In this document: positions 16,491 through 24,447 of the stretch, piece after piece | Position numbering within the stretch: position 1 is the stretch's first letter | Layout of the letters: the number at the start of each line of letters is the position of its first letter | Assembly: GCA_900543695.1 (NCBI GenBank) | Contig: UQSG01000019.1 | Coordinates: 1-54,686 of the forward strand | DNA length: 54,686 nt | DNA from: an uncultured Clostridium sp. | GTDB lineage: Bacteria; Bacillota; Clostridia; UBA1212; UBA1255 | Reading direction: 5' to 3' | Translations under genes and position numbers: made by a program | The notes under the pieces: generated by a model | Databases searched by the model: none | The model's input: only the letters and a program-made list of their open reading frames with translations | Told to the model about the DNA's origin: nothing

Positions 16491-17723
16491 TTACTGCTCC
16501 CGCCGCTTCTGTTCCATCATCGCTTTGACCTTCACCGGCAGGCCAAAGAGATTGATAAAGCCTTCCGCATCCGACTGGTCATAAACATGATCCTCGTCGA
16601 AGGTCGCAATTTCCTCGCTGTAAAGCGTATACGGGGACGTCACGCCCGCGTTGATCAGATTGCCTTTGTACAGCTTCAGCGTTACGCTTCCCGTTACAGT
16701 CTCCTGCGTCTTGTCCACAAACGCGGAAAGCGCCTCGCGCAGGGGGGTAAACCACTGGCCGAAGTAAACGAGCTCTGCGAAGCGGGATGCGACGAGCTCT
16801 TTATAATGCTGCGTATCGCGGTCGAGGCAGATCGTTTCCAGCACCTGATGAGCCCGGTAGAGGATCGTGCCGCCCGGCGTTTCGTAGACGCCCCTGGATT
16901 TCATTCCCACCAATCGGTTCTCCACAAGGTCCGCAAGACCGATGCCGTTTTCTCCGCCCAGCCGGTTCAGTGTCTCTACGATTTCCACGGCATCCATTTT
17001 CTTTCCGTTGACAGCGGTCGGAATGCCCTGATCAAAATCAATCGTCACATAAGTCGGACGGTCCGGCGCCTGTTCAGGAGAAACGCAGAGCTCCAGAAAG
17101 CCCTCTTTGTTATACAGCGGCTCGTTCGCCGGATTTTCCAGATCCATTCCCTCATGGGAAAGGTGCCATAAATTTTTATCCTTCGAGTAGTTTGTTTCCC
17201 TGCTGATTTTAAGCGGAATGTTATGCGCCTCCGCATATTCGATTTCTTCTTCTCTCGATTTGATGTCCCATTCCCGCCAGGGAGCGATGATCTGCATCTC
17301 CGGCGCAAGCGCTTTAATAGTAAGCTCAAAGCGCACCTGGTCGTTTCCCTTTCCGGTGCAGCCGTGGCAGATGGCGTCGGCGCCCTCCGCTTTCGCGATT
17401 TCCACGATCCTCTTTGCGATCACCGGTCTTGCGAACGACGTTCCGAGCAGATAGTCGCCCTCGTATTTTGCGCCTGCCTTTACGGTCGGGAAAATATAAT
17501 CTTCTACGAATTCCTTTTTCAAATCTTCTATATATAGTTTAGAAGCGCCGGTTTTAAGCGCTTTCTCTTCCAGACCGTCAAGCTCCGTCCCCTGTCCCAC
17601 GTCTGCGGAAACGGCAATCACTTCACAGTTGTTATAATTTTCCTTGAGCCACGGGATGATGATGGAAGTATCCAATCCGCCCGAATATGCAAGAACTACT
17701 TTTTTAATATCTTTCTTGTTCAT
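16491..17723 (-). CDS. argG: Argininosuccinate synthase
   Basis: The 410-residue enzyme has the ATP pyrophosphatase P-loop AYSGGLDTS (about residues 12-20), HGCTGKGNDQVRFE and the citrulline/aspartate site around GTSFARPVIAKR. It joins citrulline and aspartate with ATP. It is the first gene of a nine-gene minus-strand operon that runs to the UDG genes. GGAGG precedes the ATG, and a strong promoter lies 40-70 bases upstream. Together the operon covers every step from glutamate to arginine except carbamoyl phosphate supply. Confidence 0.97.
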   Translation of the reverse strand: MNKKDIKKVVLAYSGGLDTSIIIPWLKENYNNCEVIAVSADVGQGTELDGLEEKALKTGASKLYIEDLKKEFVEDYIFPTVKAGAKYEGDYLLGTSFARPVIAKRIVEIAKAEGADAICHGCTGKGNDQVRFELTIKALAPEMQIIAPWREWDIKSREEEIEYAEAHNIPLKISRETNYSKDKNLWHLSHEGMDLENPANEPLYNKEGFLELCVSPEQAPDRPTYVTIDFDQGIPTAVNGKKMDAVEIVETLNRLGGENGIGLADLVENRLVGMKSRGVYETPGGTILYRAHQVLETICLDRDTQHYKELVASRFAELVYFGQWFTPLREALSAFVDKTQETVTGSVTLKLYKGNLINAGVTSPYTLYSEEIATFDEDHVYDQSDAEGFINLFGLPVKVKAMMEQKRREQ

Positions 17724-17757
17724 TTTGATTTCCTCCGTGCAATTTATTCAGTTTTCC

Positions 17758-17791
17758 GTATATTTATACATCAACATGCATTCCATGTCAA
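17758..17791 (-). promoter_or_regulatory. Promoter of the arginine operon with candidate ArgR site
   Basis: On the minus strand TTGACA (17786-17791), a 17-base spacer and TATAAA (17763-17768) form a near-consensus sigma-A promoter about 40 bases upstream of argG. The -10 lies in an inverted repeat GTATA-AA-TATAC (17758-17769), and CTGAATAAATTGCA follows downstream. Both resemble half-sites of ARG boxes, which block arginine operons when ArgR/AhrC is loaded with arginine. The promoter is clear; the operator is inference. Confidence 0.7.
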
Positions 17792-17847
17792 GGCAGGCGT
17801 CAAAAATTCATTTTCATGACATATTTTACCACAAATCAGAAAAAAAA

Positions 17848-17878
17848 TCACCCGTTGTATCCAAAATACCACGGGTGA
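17848..17878 (-). terminator. Rho-independent terminator of rpsU
   Basis: On the minus strand TCACCCGT pairs with ACGGGTGA, with a further GTAT/ATAC stem inside, and the hairpin is followed by eight T residues. It starts 22 bases past the rpsU stop and separates rpsU from the arginine promoter. Confidence 0.92.
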
Positions 17879-17899
17879 AAACGGTTCTGCTATTAAAAA

Positions 17900-18073
17900 T
17901 CAATATTTGCGCTTCCTGGCAGCCTCGGATTTCTTCTTTCTTCTGACGCTGGGCTTCTCGTAATGCTCTCTCTTGCGAACCTCTGCAAGCACGCCCGACT
18001 TGGCGCAAGATCTCTTCCATCTCTTCAGCGCACTATCCAGTGATTCATTTTCTTTCAATCTTACTTCTGACAT
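17900..18073 (-). CDS. rpsU: 30S ribosomal protein S21
   Basis: This 57-residue protein begins SEVRLKENESLDSALKRWKR and continues with the basic, Cys-containing SCAKSGVLAEVRKREHYEKP and a Lys/Arg tail RRKKKSEAARKRKY, the full pattern of S21. It joins the 30S platform near the anti-Shine-Dalgarno end of 16S rRNA. The ATG at 18073 is preceded by GGAGGGAGGGG. It has its own promoter, a structured leader of about 130 bases and a terminator, so it is a single-gene transcript. Confidence 0.96.
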   Translation of the reverse strand: MSEVRLKENESLDSALKRWKRSCAKSGVLAEVRKREHYEKPSVRRKKKSEAARKRKY

Positions 18074-18156
18074 CCAAATCCCCTCCCTCCGACGGCGGCG
18101 GTTGATGGAATACCAATTTGTTTCATGTTATACCAAAACCACGTCACATAAGTATT

Positions 18157-18203
18157 ACTGAATGCACGGGCGGCTCTGCCAAGCCGTTCTTTCCCGTATC
18201 AGT
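18157..18203 (-). promoter_or_regulatory. Structured 5' leader hairpin of rpsU
   Basis: Read on the minus strand, three nested helices pair: ACTG/CAGT, ACGGG/CCCGT and GGCT/AGCC, with short internal loops and a six-base apical loop (TGGCAG). The outer helix starts at the expected +1 of the promoter at 18210-18239, so the transcript would begin with this stem-loop. The rest of the 18074-18377 gap holds the two promoter regions and no further gene. Role unknown; 5' stability or autogenous control are possibilities. Confidence 0.55.
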
Positions 18204-18209
18204 TGATTG

Positions 18210-18239
18210 ATTATACATCTGATACCGGGATCCTGTCAA
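18210..18239 (-). promoter_or_regulatory. Promoter of rpsU
   Basis: TTGACA (18234-18239), an 18-base spacer and TATAAT (18210-18215) on the minus strand: both hexamers are exact consensus, as expected for a ribosomal protein gene. Confidence 0.85.
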
Positions 18240-18377
18240 TACGCGGGGCAAGGAATTTTTCAAGGGCGAAGACGCCGGCATTTTTCAAAATTTCTTCCGA
18301 AAAGATATAGACAGTACATAAAATTAAATATATAATCATTTTTTGAAAAATATATGTAAAGGAGAGTCATTGCTGTT

Positions 18378-19559
18378 ATGAAACTGAAATATAAAACACC
18401 GGCGTTTCTGCTGGTTTGGGCGGTTATGATTTCTTTTTCCGCATGCGGCGAAAAGAAATCACTGGGAAGTCACTTGGGAGAGGATATTATGGCAAGTATA
18501 ACGAAGGATGAGAGTGGCGTCAGCGATTTTATCTATACGATAGGAAGTGAAAAGACAAGCTTTAAAATCCTCCAGCTGACGGATACGCAGATCATTGACC
18601 TGGCGCAGGCCGATCCGGATACGCTGCGTCCGCAGCAACTGCAAAACGCATTCTACGGAGACGGCATCATGGATCTTGAGCGCAGGGTTTGGCGATATAT
18701 GAGAGACATTGTGGAACGGGCGAAGCCGGATCTGATTATTATTACGGGCGATGTCATTTACGGAGAGACAGATGACAGCGGCGAAGTCTGGAAGCAGCTG
18801 ATTTCCGTAATGGATTCCTTTCAAATCCCGTGGGGCTTTTGCTTCGGGAATCACGATAACGAAAGCGCAAAGGGCGTGCAGTGGCAGGTCGATACGGCTA
18901 TGGCTGCGGAATATTGCTGCTTTGCGCAGGGAAACGTTACAGGGAATTCCAATTATAACATTCTGATCGAGCAGGAGGGAGAGCCGCTGTTTAATTTATT
19001 CCTGCTGGACACAAACGGCTGTACGGAAATCGATAATCCCGGAGAGGGACTGGATCCGGATAATGTGGATTATGATCTGATCCAGCAGACGCAGGGGATT
19101 TACGAGGATCAGATCGCATGGTATACGGAAACTGCGGAGGCGGTGAATGCCGCGGCAGGGAAAACGGTGCCCTCGCTGGCGTTCTTCCATATTCCCGTAT
19201 ATGCGCTCCATGAGGCAATGGAAGAAAAATACGGTCCGAACGCGGGACTGCCGCTGGAGACGGATCAGGATGGAGATTTCGGAAAAGCGGTAAACGATAC
19301 GGCCGGGGACTGCGTGGATCGGGAGAACGTCTTTTTCAACGCCGCAAAGGAGGCCGGCACGATCGGCATGTTTATGGGACATCTTCACAGAAACAGCTGC
19401 AGCGTTGTCTGGGAGGGAATCCGCATGACCATGGGGCTGAAAACGGGAACCGACACGTTTTACAACGAAGACTCTCTCGGAGGCACGCTGATCACGCTCG
19501 ACTGTGAGACGGGCGCCATGGATGTCGCTCATCTCTATCAGGATTATCTGAGCGAATAG
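18378..19559 (+). CDS. Exported metallophosphoesterase lipoprotein (calcineurin-like)
   Basis: The 393-residue protein has a lipoprotein signal (lipobox FSAC, Cys about residue 23) and a calcineurin-like phosphoesterase domain. The metal motifs are LTDTQI (the usual D-x-H reads D-x-Q), IIITGDVIYGE, GFCFGNHDNE, FFHIPVY and a final GHLHRN. It should hydrolyse phosphate mono- or diesters outside the membrane; the substrate is unknown. The first-motif His to Gln change is seen in some purple-acid-like members. AAAGGAGAG lies 12 bases before the ATG. It is a single gene facing away from rpsU. Confidence 0.85.
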   Translation: MKLKYKTPAFLLVWAVMISFSACGEKKSLGSHLGEDIMASITKDESGVSDFIYTIGSEKTSFKILQLTDTQIIDLAQADPDTLRPQQLQNAFYGDGIMDLERRVWRYMRDIVERAKPDLIIITGDVIYGETDDSGEVWKQLISVMDSFQIPWGFCFGNHDNESAKGVQWQVDTAMAAEYCCFAQGNVTGNSNYNILIEQEGEPLFNLFLLDTNGCTEIDNPGEGLDPDNVDYDLIQQTQGIYEDQIAWYTETAEAVNAAAGKTVPSLAFFHIPVYALHEAMEEKYGPNAGLPLETDQDGDFGKAVNDTAGDCVDRENVFFNAAKEAGTIGMFMGHLHRNSCSVVWEGIRMTMGLKTGTDTFYNEDSLGGTLITLDCETGAMDVAHLYQDYLSE

Positions 19560-19714
19560 AAGCTCGCCGCTGCAATGAAATAAATTTTTTCAGTAATATA
19601 GCTTCTGCGCTGTTCTCAGCTTCTCCGGCGCCTCGGCCGACGGCAATAGGCATTCCCATTTACTCCAAAATATTGTATACTAGAAAAAAACTTCTGAAGG
19701 GAAGCTGAGGATAC

Positions 19715-21109
19715 ATGAAAAAAACTTTTATGGGAAAAGATTTTATGCTGGGCAGTGAAACTGCCGTGCGCATCTACGAGCAGTATGCCCGGAGCCTGCC
19801 GATCATCGATTACCACTGTCACATTAATCCCGGAGAAATTGCGGAAAATCTCAGATACCGCAATATTGCCGGCGTCTGGCTTGGCGGCGATCATTATAAA
19901 TGGCGGGCCATGCGGATTAACGGCGTTCCGGAAAAATACATAACCGGCGATGCGGATGACTATGAAAAATTCGAGGCCTGGGCGGCAACGATGCCGAAGC
20001 TGGCGGGAAGCCCGCTTTACAGCTGGTCGCATCTGGAGCTGCAGCGCTTTTTTCAGGTGACTGAGCCGCTCTCCCCTGCGACCTGCAAAAAAATTTGGGA
20101 ACATTGCAACAGCGTTTTAAAGGATTTGCCTGTAAGGGAAATGATCAGGCGCTCCAACGTAGAGGTCATCATCACCACGGATGATCCGGCAGATGATCTG
20201 AGCGCGCATGCGCTTTTAGCAAAAGGCGGCTGCAGTGCGAAGGTACTGCCCGGATTCCGCCCGGATAAGCTCCTGGCGATCGAGTCACCCGATTTTCCGA
20301 AATACATCGAGAAGCTCTGCGCCGCATGCGGTCAGGAAATCCGTTCTTTACCTGTTTTGAAAAGCGTGCTTTCCTCCAGAATCGCATACTTTGCGGAGCA
20401 CGGCTGCCGGGCCAGCGACCACGGCCTTTCCACGATTCCTTATACGCCCTGCTCCGAGGAAGAAGCAGATCGGATTCTGAAGCTCGCTCTGGCAGGAAAG
20501 ACGCCGCAGCCCGCCGAATGCGACGCATACCGGACGGCCCTGATGCTTTATCTGGCGGAGGAATATACCAAACGCGACTGGGTGATGGAGATCCATTACG
20601 GGGTACTCCGCAATATCAATACGGAAGCGTTCCGGTCCCTCGGGCCGGACACCGGCTTCGACGCTGCCGGAGACGCTCCGGCGGGTACAAAGCTGGCGGC
20701 GCTTCTGAATGCAATGGAAGAAAGAAAGGCGCTTCCGAAGACAATTCTGTTTTCCATTAAGGAAAGCGACAATGAGCTGCTCAATACGATAGCGGGAAGC
20801 TTTCAGCGTCCCGGTACGGCAGGACGCGTCCAGCAGGGCGCTGCTTGGTGGTTCAACGATACGAAAGCGGGAATGGCAAATCAGCTCAGGGCGTATTCCG
20901 AGCTGTCCGTGCTCGGAACGTTTACAGGGATGCTGACCGACAGCCGCAGCTTTTTGTCCTATGCCAGACATGAGTATTTCCGCCGGATCTTTTGCAATTT
21001 TATTGCGGATCTCGTTGAAAATGGAGAATATCCGGAAGATGAAGCCTCGCTGGCTTTGCTCGTGAAAGGCGTCTGCTATGATAACGCGAAAAGCTTTTTC
21101 AACGTGTAA
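19715..21109 (+). CDS. uxaC: Glucuronate isomerase
   Basis: The 464-residue protein matches UxaC from end to end: IIDYHCHINPGEIAEN with the metal-binding HxH, WLGGDHYKWRAMRING, VITTDDPADDL, EIHYGVLRNINTEA and GMLTDSRSFLSYARHEYFRR. It converts D-glucuronate to D-fructuronate (and galacturonate to tagaturonate). No uxuA, uxuB or kdg genes are in the window, so the rest of the uronate pathway is elsewhere. It overlaps the convergent aminotransferase gene by 34 bases. GAAGGGAAG-type ribosome site is present and a TATACT -10 lies at 19676-19681. Confidence 0.95.
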   Translation: MKKTFMGKDFMLGSETAVRIYEQYARSLPIIDYHCHINPGEIAENLRYRNIAGVWLGGDHYKWRAMRINGVPEKYITGDADDYEKFEAWAATMPKLAGSPLYSWSHLELQRFFQVTEPLSPATCKKIWEHCNSVLKDLPVREMIRRSNVEVIITTDDPADDLSAHALLAKGGCSAKVLPGFRPDKLLAIESPDFPKYIEKLCAACGQEIRSLPVLKSVLSSRIAYFAEHGCRASDHGLSTIPYTPCSEEEADRILKLALAGKTPQPAECDAYRTALMLYLAEEYTKRDWVMEIHYGVLRNINTEAFRSLGPDTGFDAAGDAPAGTKLAALLNAMEERKALPKTILFSIKESDNELLNTIAGSFQRPGTAGRVQQGAAWWFNDTKAGMANQLRAYSELSVLGTFTGMLTDSRSFLSYARHEYFRRIFCNFIADLVENGEYPEDEASLALLVKGVCYDNAKSFFNV

Positions 21110-22203
21110 AGCGTCGTATCGATTTCCTCCTTCGTATTCAGATGACTGAAGCTGAAGCGCACCGTTCCTCCCAAAGCGTCTGTTCTCAGCGCTTTGTGGG
21201 CAAGCGGGGCGCAGTGATAGCCGGCGCGCGTACAGATTCCTTCTTTTCCCAGAAGCATGCTGACCTCCCCTGGTTCGTGCCCGATGACGTTCAGCGATAC
21301 GACGCCGGTGTTGATCATTCCGCCGCCTGTGTCTTCCGGTCCGTACACGGTAATCCCGTTGATTTTCCGTGCATTCGTGGTAAAATACCGCCAGAGCTCC
21401 GTGTGGATTTCCTGCATTTTACCGACGCCGATTCCGCTGACGTAGTCGAGCCCCGCGCCGAGTGCTGCGATGCCGTGCGTATTGACGGTTCCCGCTTCAA
21501 AGCAATCCGGCATTTCCGTGGGCTGCCGCAGCAGAAAGCTGTGGCTGCCGGTGCCGCCGGACATATACGGCCGGATCCGCACATGATCTGCGACATAGAT
21601 TCCGCCGGTCCCCTGTATGCCGAACAGGCCTTTGTGCCCTGTAAAGCATAAAACGTCGATGCACATGCTTTCTACGTCGATGGGGACGACGCCGGCGCTC
21701 TGGGCGCAGTCGACAATAAACAGAATTCCCTTTTTGCGGCAATACTCGCCGATGCGGGCGACATCGTAGACCTCTCCTGTTACATTGGAGGCATGCGTCA
21801 TGACGACGGCCCCGGTCAGCTCTGTAATACTTCTTCTGATCCGGTCGTAATCAAGGCTCCCGTTTGCGTCCGCTTCATTTACATGATAATATCCGCGCGT
21901 GGCGACCGGACGAAGCACGGAGTTGTGCTCCATCGCAGTAGTGACGATCTGCCCATAACAAAGATTGACTGCAATATTCAGCGCATGCGTGGCATTCGAC
22001 GTGAACGCAATGCGCTGAGAATTTTTGATGCAAAATAATTTTGCCAGCTTCTGACGGACCTCATTCAGCTTCATAGAGGACCATACGGTGTAGCTGTGCG
22101 TTCCCCTGCCGGGGTTTCCGGCATGGTCCAGCGCTTCGTTGATTGCGGTTCTTACGGTTTTCGGTTTCGGCCAGCTCGTGGCCGCATTATCCATATATAT
22201 CAT
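21076..22203 (-). CDS. Class V aminotransferase-fold enzyme, cysteine desulfurase-like
   Basis: The 375-residue PLP protein opens MIYMDNAATSWPKP, has a PLP lysine in FTGHKGLFGIQGTGG (about residue 190) and the late segment RAGYHCAPLAH with a possible persulfide Cys, then GTVRFSFS. This is the short SufS/Csd-like branch common in Firmicutes, annotated as aminotransferase class V or selenocysteine lyase-like. It may mobilise sulfur from cysteine, but no Fe-S or sulfur genes are adjacent. The gene follows perR and a sugar isomerase on the same strand. Its ribosome binding site (GGAAGG) lies in the 3' arm of a hairpin (see 22211-22254). Confidence 0.82.
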   Translation of the reverse strand: MIYMDNAATSWPKPKTVRTAINEALDHAGNPGRGTHSYTVWSSMKLNEVRQKLAKLFCIKNSQRIAFTSNATHALNIAVNLCYGQIVTTAMEHNSVLRPVATRGYYHVNEADANGSLDYDRIRRSITELTGAVVMTHASNVTGEVYDVARIGEYCRKKGILFIVDCAQSAGVVPIDVESMCIDVLCFTGHKGLFGIQGTGGIYVADHVRIRPYMSGGTGSHSFLLRQPTEMPDCFEAGTVNTHGIAALGAGLDYVSGIGVGKMQEIHTELWRYFTTNARKINGITVYGPEDTGGGMINTGVVSLNVIGHEPGEVSMLLGKEGICTRAGYHCAPLAHKALRTDALGGTVRFSFSHLNTKEEIDTTLYTLKKLFALS

Positions 22204-22210
22204 AAAAAGA

Positions 22211-22254
22211 CCTTCCGATTCAAATTGTTATAATCTAATATATGAACCGGAAGG
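22211..22254 (-). promoter_or_regulatory. Hairpin covering the ribosome binding site of the class V aminotransferase gene
   Basis: On the minus strand CCTTCCGGTTCA pairs with TGAATCGGAAGG (12 base pairs including one G-U) across a 20-base AT-rich loop, followed by TCTTTTT and then ATG at 22203. The 3' arm contains GGAAGG, the only ribosome binding site for the gene. The structure can act as an intrinsic terminator for the upstream isomerase gene, as a translation block, or both. Confidence 0.65.
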
Positions 22255-22263
22255 CCTCCTTGG

Positions 22264-23136
22264 TCAGTCTATTGTTTTTTCGAGATACCGTTTTCCGGCG
22301 GCAATGCATTCCAGCGGATCTTCTGTTCCTTCGTATTCGATCGCCGTCACTCCGCGGAAGCCGGCGTCCCTGAGAATGCCGAGACATTTTGCCACCGGCA
22401 CGCAGCCGTCTCCGACTGCCGCTCCTTTAATATAATTTCCGCCGCGCGTACGGATCCAGCCCGGTCCCTCCGGCGCCGCTCTGCGGCCGGCTCCTTCTTT
22501 ATAATAGAAATCCTTGCAGTGTATGTAAAATGCATACTCCTTCAGGATCCCTGCCGCCTTTGCAGGATCCTCGTCGGCGCAGAGGAAATTTCCAAGATCG
22601 ATCAGAGCGCCGTAATTCGGAGAATCCACCGCATCGATCAGCATTTCTACCCGATGGCTGTCCTGGCAGAACATTCCGTGATTCTCCACCATGGTTTTAA
22701 TCCCTAGAGATTCCGCGTATTCCGTTACGCTCCGCACGCATTTGACAAGCAGCGGAAGATTGGCCTCAAAGCTGCGCCTGCCGCCCGGCATGGGCGCGTA
22801 GCAGACGTCGTGGCGCATGTATTTTACGCCGAGCCGCTGCGCGATCCGCACCTCGGCCTTGACGCGCTCCGTCTCTCCCTCGGGATCCGGACACAGAAAA
22901 TTTGCGCCCACGCTGTAGCAGGTCAATTCAAGCTGCAGAGCCTTTGCCTTCTCCCGCAGCGCTTCTGCGTATTCCTCCGCCGTCATTCCCGCGGGGAGCT
23001 CAAGTCCCGCATATTCAACGCCGGCGAAGCCCATTTCCTTTGCTTTCGGCAAAATATCGTCGTAGGAAAGCATACCCCGGCGTACCGCGCCGAGAAAGCT
23101 GTAAGAGCTTACCGCCAGTTTTAAATTCTGATCCAT
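22264..23136 (-). CDS. Sugar phosphate isomerase/epimerase (xylose isomerase-like TIM barrel)
   Basis: The 290-residue protein has the AP endonuclease family 2/xylose isomerase-like barrel pattern: SYSFLGAV near the start, KEMGFAGVEYAGLEL, MVENHGMFCQDSHRVEML with metal-binding Glu and His, YGALIDLGNFLC, FYIHCKDF, and a last-strand Glu in VTAIEYEG. Proteins of this kind isomerise or epimerise sugars or inositol derivatives with a divalent metal. The gene starts 18 bases after perR (AAGGAG before ATG), so perR-coupled expression is likely. The substrate is unknown. Confidence 0.82.
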   Translation of the reverse strand: MDQNLKLAVSSYSFLGAVRRGMLSYDDILPKAKEMGFAGVEYAGLELPAGMTAEEYAEALREKAKALQLELTCYSVGANFLCPDPEGETERVKAEVRIAQRLGVKYMRHDVCYAPMPGGRRSFEANLPLLVKCVRSVTEYAESLGIKTMVENHGMFCQDSHRVEMLIDAVDSPNYGALIDLGNFLCADEDPAKAAGILKEYAFYIHCKDFYYKEGAGRRAAPEGPGWIRTRGGNYIKGAAVGDGCVPVAKCLGILRDAGFRGVTAIEYEGTEDPLECIAAGKRYLEKTID

Positions 23137-23154
23137 ACTGTACTCCTTCTTGCT

Positions 23155-23565
23155 TTATTCTTCCGAACCGCAGCTCCGGCAGATCCCGTACAGCGTCATG
23201 CGGATTTCCTCCACCGTCATCATTCCATTCTGTTCTCCGCGATCCTTCATTTCTTTTATTATAGCATCCTTGTCAATGTATTTTTCATACACTCCTACAA
23301 GATCATAAATCTTTCCACATTTCTTGCAGACAAAATGACCGTGCGGGGTTACGCAGCCATCGTAGCGTTCCGGTCCGCCCATCGATGCAAGCTTTATGAC
23401 ATAACCGCGCGCGCAGAGCTCAGACAAATTCCGGTATACCGTGCCCAGGCTATAATTGGGCATTACGATCCGCAGGCTCTGATAAAGCTCCTCCGCCGTC
23501 GGATGGTCCTTTCTGTTTCTGATTTCCGTCAAAAGCGCCTCGCGCTGCCTGCTGTATTTTTTCAT
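23155..23565 (-). CDS. perR: Fur-family regulator, PerR type
   Basis: The 136-residue protein has the winged helix (YSLGTVYRNLSELCARGYV) and two CxxC zinc pairs (C80/C83, C129/C132). The regulatory metal ligands match PerR: H21 (HPTAEE), D69, H75, H77 and D88 in KIYDL. PerR has Asp at that last position and Fur has Glu, so peroxide sensing through iron-catalysed histidine oxidation is the best guess. A Fur/PerR-like palindromic AT-rich site lies upstream (23599-23625), as expected for autoregulation. Sugar isomerase and aminotransferase genes follow on the same strand. Confidence 0.88.
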   Translation of the reverse strand: MKKYSRQREALLTEIRNRKDHPTAEELYQSLRIVMPNYSLGTVYRNLSELCARGYVIKLASMGGPERYDGCVTPHGHFVCKKCGKIYDLVGVYEKYIDKDAIIKEMKDRGEQNGMMTVEEIRMTLYGICRSCGSEE

Positions 23566-23598
23566 CTCAAGTCTGCTCCCGTCGTTGTGATCGATATC

Positions 23599-23625
23599 TA
23601 ATAATAATAATTACTATCATTATTA
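23599..23625 (-). promoter_or_regulatory. Candidate Per/Fur box upstream of perR
   Basis: An AT-rich imperfect inverted repeat, TAATAATAA...TCATTATTA, lies about 35-60 bases before the perR start. It resembles the Per box (TTATAAT-N-ATTATAA) and Fur box (GATAATGATAATCATTATC) patterns. It also lies about 110 bases upstream of the divergent luxS, which it might affect. Confidence 0.55.
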
Positions 23626-23699
23626 AATATAACAAATAAATTTTTATCCGTCAAACAAAATTTTATGGATCCGGCGCTGCGGTCAGTTCTTTGAATCTA

Positions 23700-23708
23700 T
23701 GTTATAAT
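23700..23708 (+). promoter_or_regulatory. Extended -10 promoter of luxS
   Basis: TGTTATAAT fits the extended -10 form (TGN-TATAAT) 30 bases before the luxS ATG. No good -35 is visible, which extended -10 promoters tolerate. Confidence 0.55.
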
Positions 23709-23737
23709 AGCAAAAACGACTGAAAGGAAGATCATGT

Positions 23738-24202
23738 ATGGAAAAAATTGCCAGTTTTAGAGCGGATCACAGAAAAATCGTCCCGGGGATCTATCTTTCC
23801 CGAACAGACGGCGACGTCGCAACGTATGATCTGCGCGTCAAAAAGCCAAATGCCGGAGATTATATGAGCCACATCGAGATGCATACCACAGAGCATCTGT
23901 TCGCCACTTTCATCCGGAATTCGGAAATCGGCCAGCACGTTGTGTATTTCGGCCCAATGGGGTGCCGAACAGGTTTTTATCTGCTTACGCGCGGCGTTGC
24001 GGGCGGGACGGTGCTCCGCCTTGTGAAGGACACGCTTCGGAAAATCTGCTCCTACGAGGGGCCCGTATTCGGCGCGTCAGAAGAGGAATGCGGCAATTAC
24101 AGAGAGCTCGATCTGGCAGCAGCCAAAAAAATCTGCGGCGCATATCTGAAAACCCTGGAGACGCTGCCCGAATCGGAATGGAGCTTCTCCTATCCCAGCT
24201 GA
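23738..24202 (+). CDS. luxS: S-ribosylhomocysteine lyase (autoinducer-2 synthase)
   Basis: The 154-residue protein is a complete LuxS. The metal ligands are H49 and H53 in HTTEH and C118 in EECGNY, with catalytic E52 and C76 (GPMGCRTG). It cleaves S-ribosylhomocysteine to homocysteine and DPD, the precursor of AI-2, in the activated methyl cycle. It is a single gene divergent from perR, with AAGGAAG before the ATG. The partner pfs gene is not in the window. Confidence 0.96.
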   Translation: MEKIASFRADHRKIVPGIYLSRTDGDVATYDLRVKKPNAGDYMSHIEMHTTEHLFATFIRNSEIGQHVVYFGPMGCRTGFYLLTRGVAGGTVLRLVKDTLRKICSYEGPVFGASEEECGNYRELDLAAAKKICGAYLKTLETLPESEWSFSYPS

Positions 24203-24266
24203 AAGAAGGGCTGTAAAAAGCGTTGGCGCGAAAAAAGTGCGAAGCGCACCATAATAAACTCCGGAA

Positions 24267-24295
24267 TTGACAACAATTATTCTTTGCAATATAAT
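24267..24295 (+). promoter_or_regulatory. Consensus sigma-A promoter upstream of the AT-rich island genes
   Basis: TTGACA (24267-24272), exactly 17 bases, TATAAT (24290-24295). It is a perfect consensus promoter about 150 bases before the unknown exported protein gene, giving a long leader of which I can say nothing specific. The rest of the 24203-24447 gap holds no gene. Confidence 0.8.
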
Positions 24296-24447
24296 AAATA
24301 CAGAGAGAAAAAAGTGGTTTGATTTGTAATGTTGTTACAATGGAAAAATGGGAAAAATAAAAAGAAAGACTAACTAACAGTATAGCATACAGATCTTGGA
24401 GAGGGCCTATAATCACTACTACTTTATAATACGAGGAGTAAAAATGT

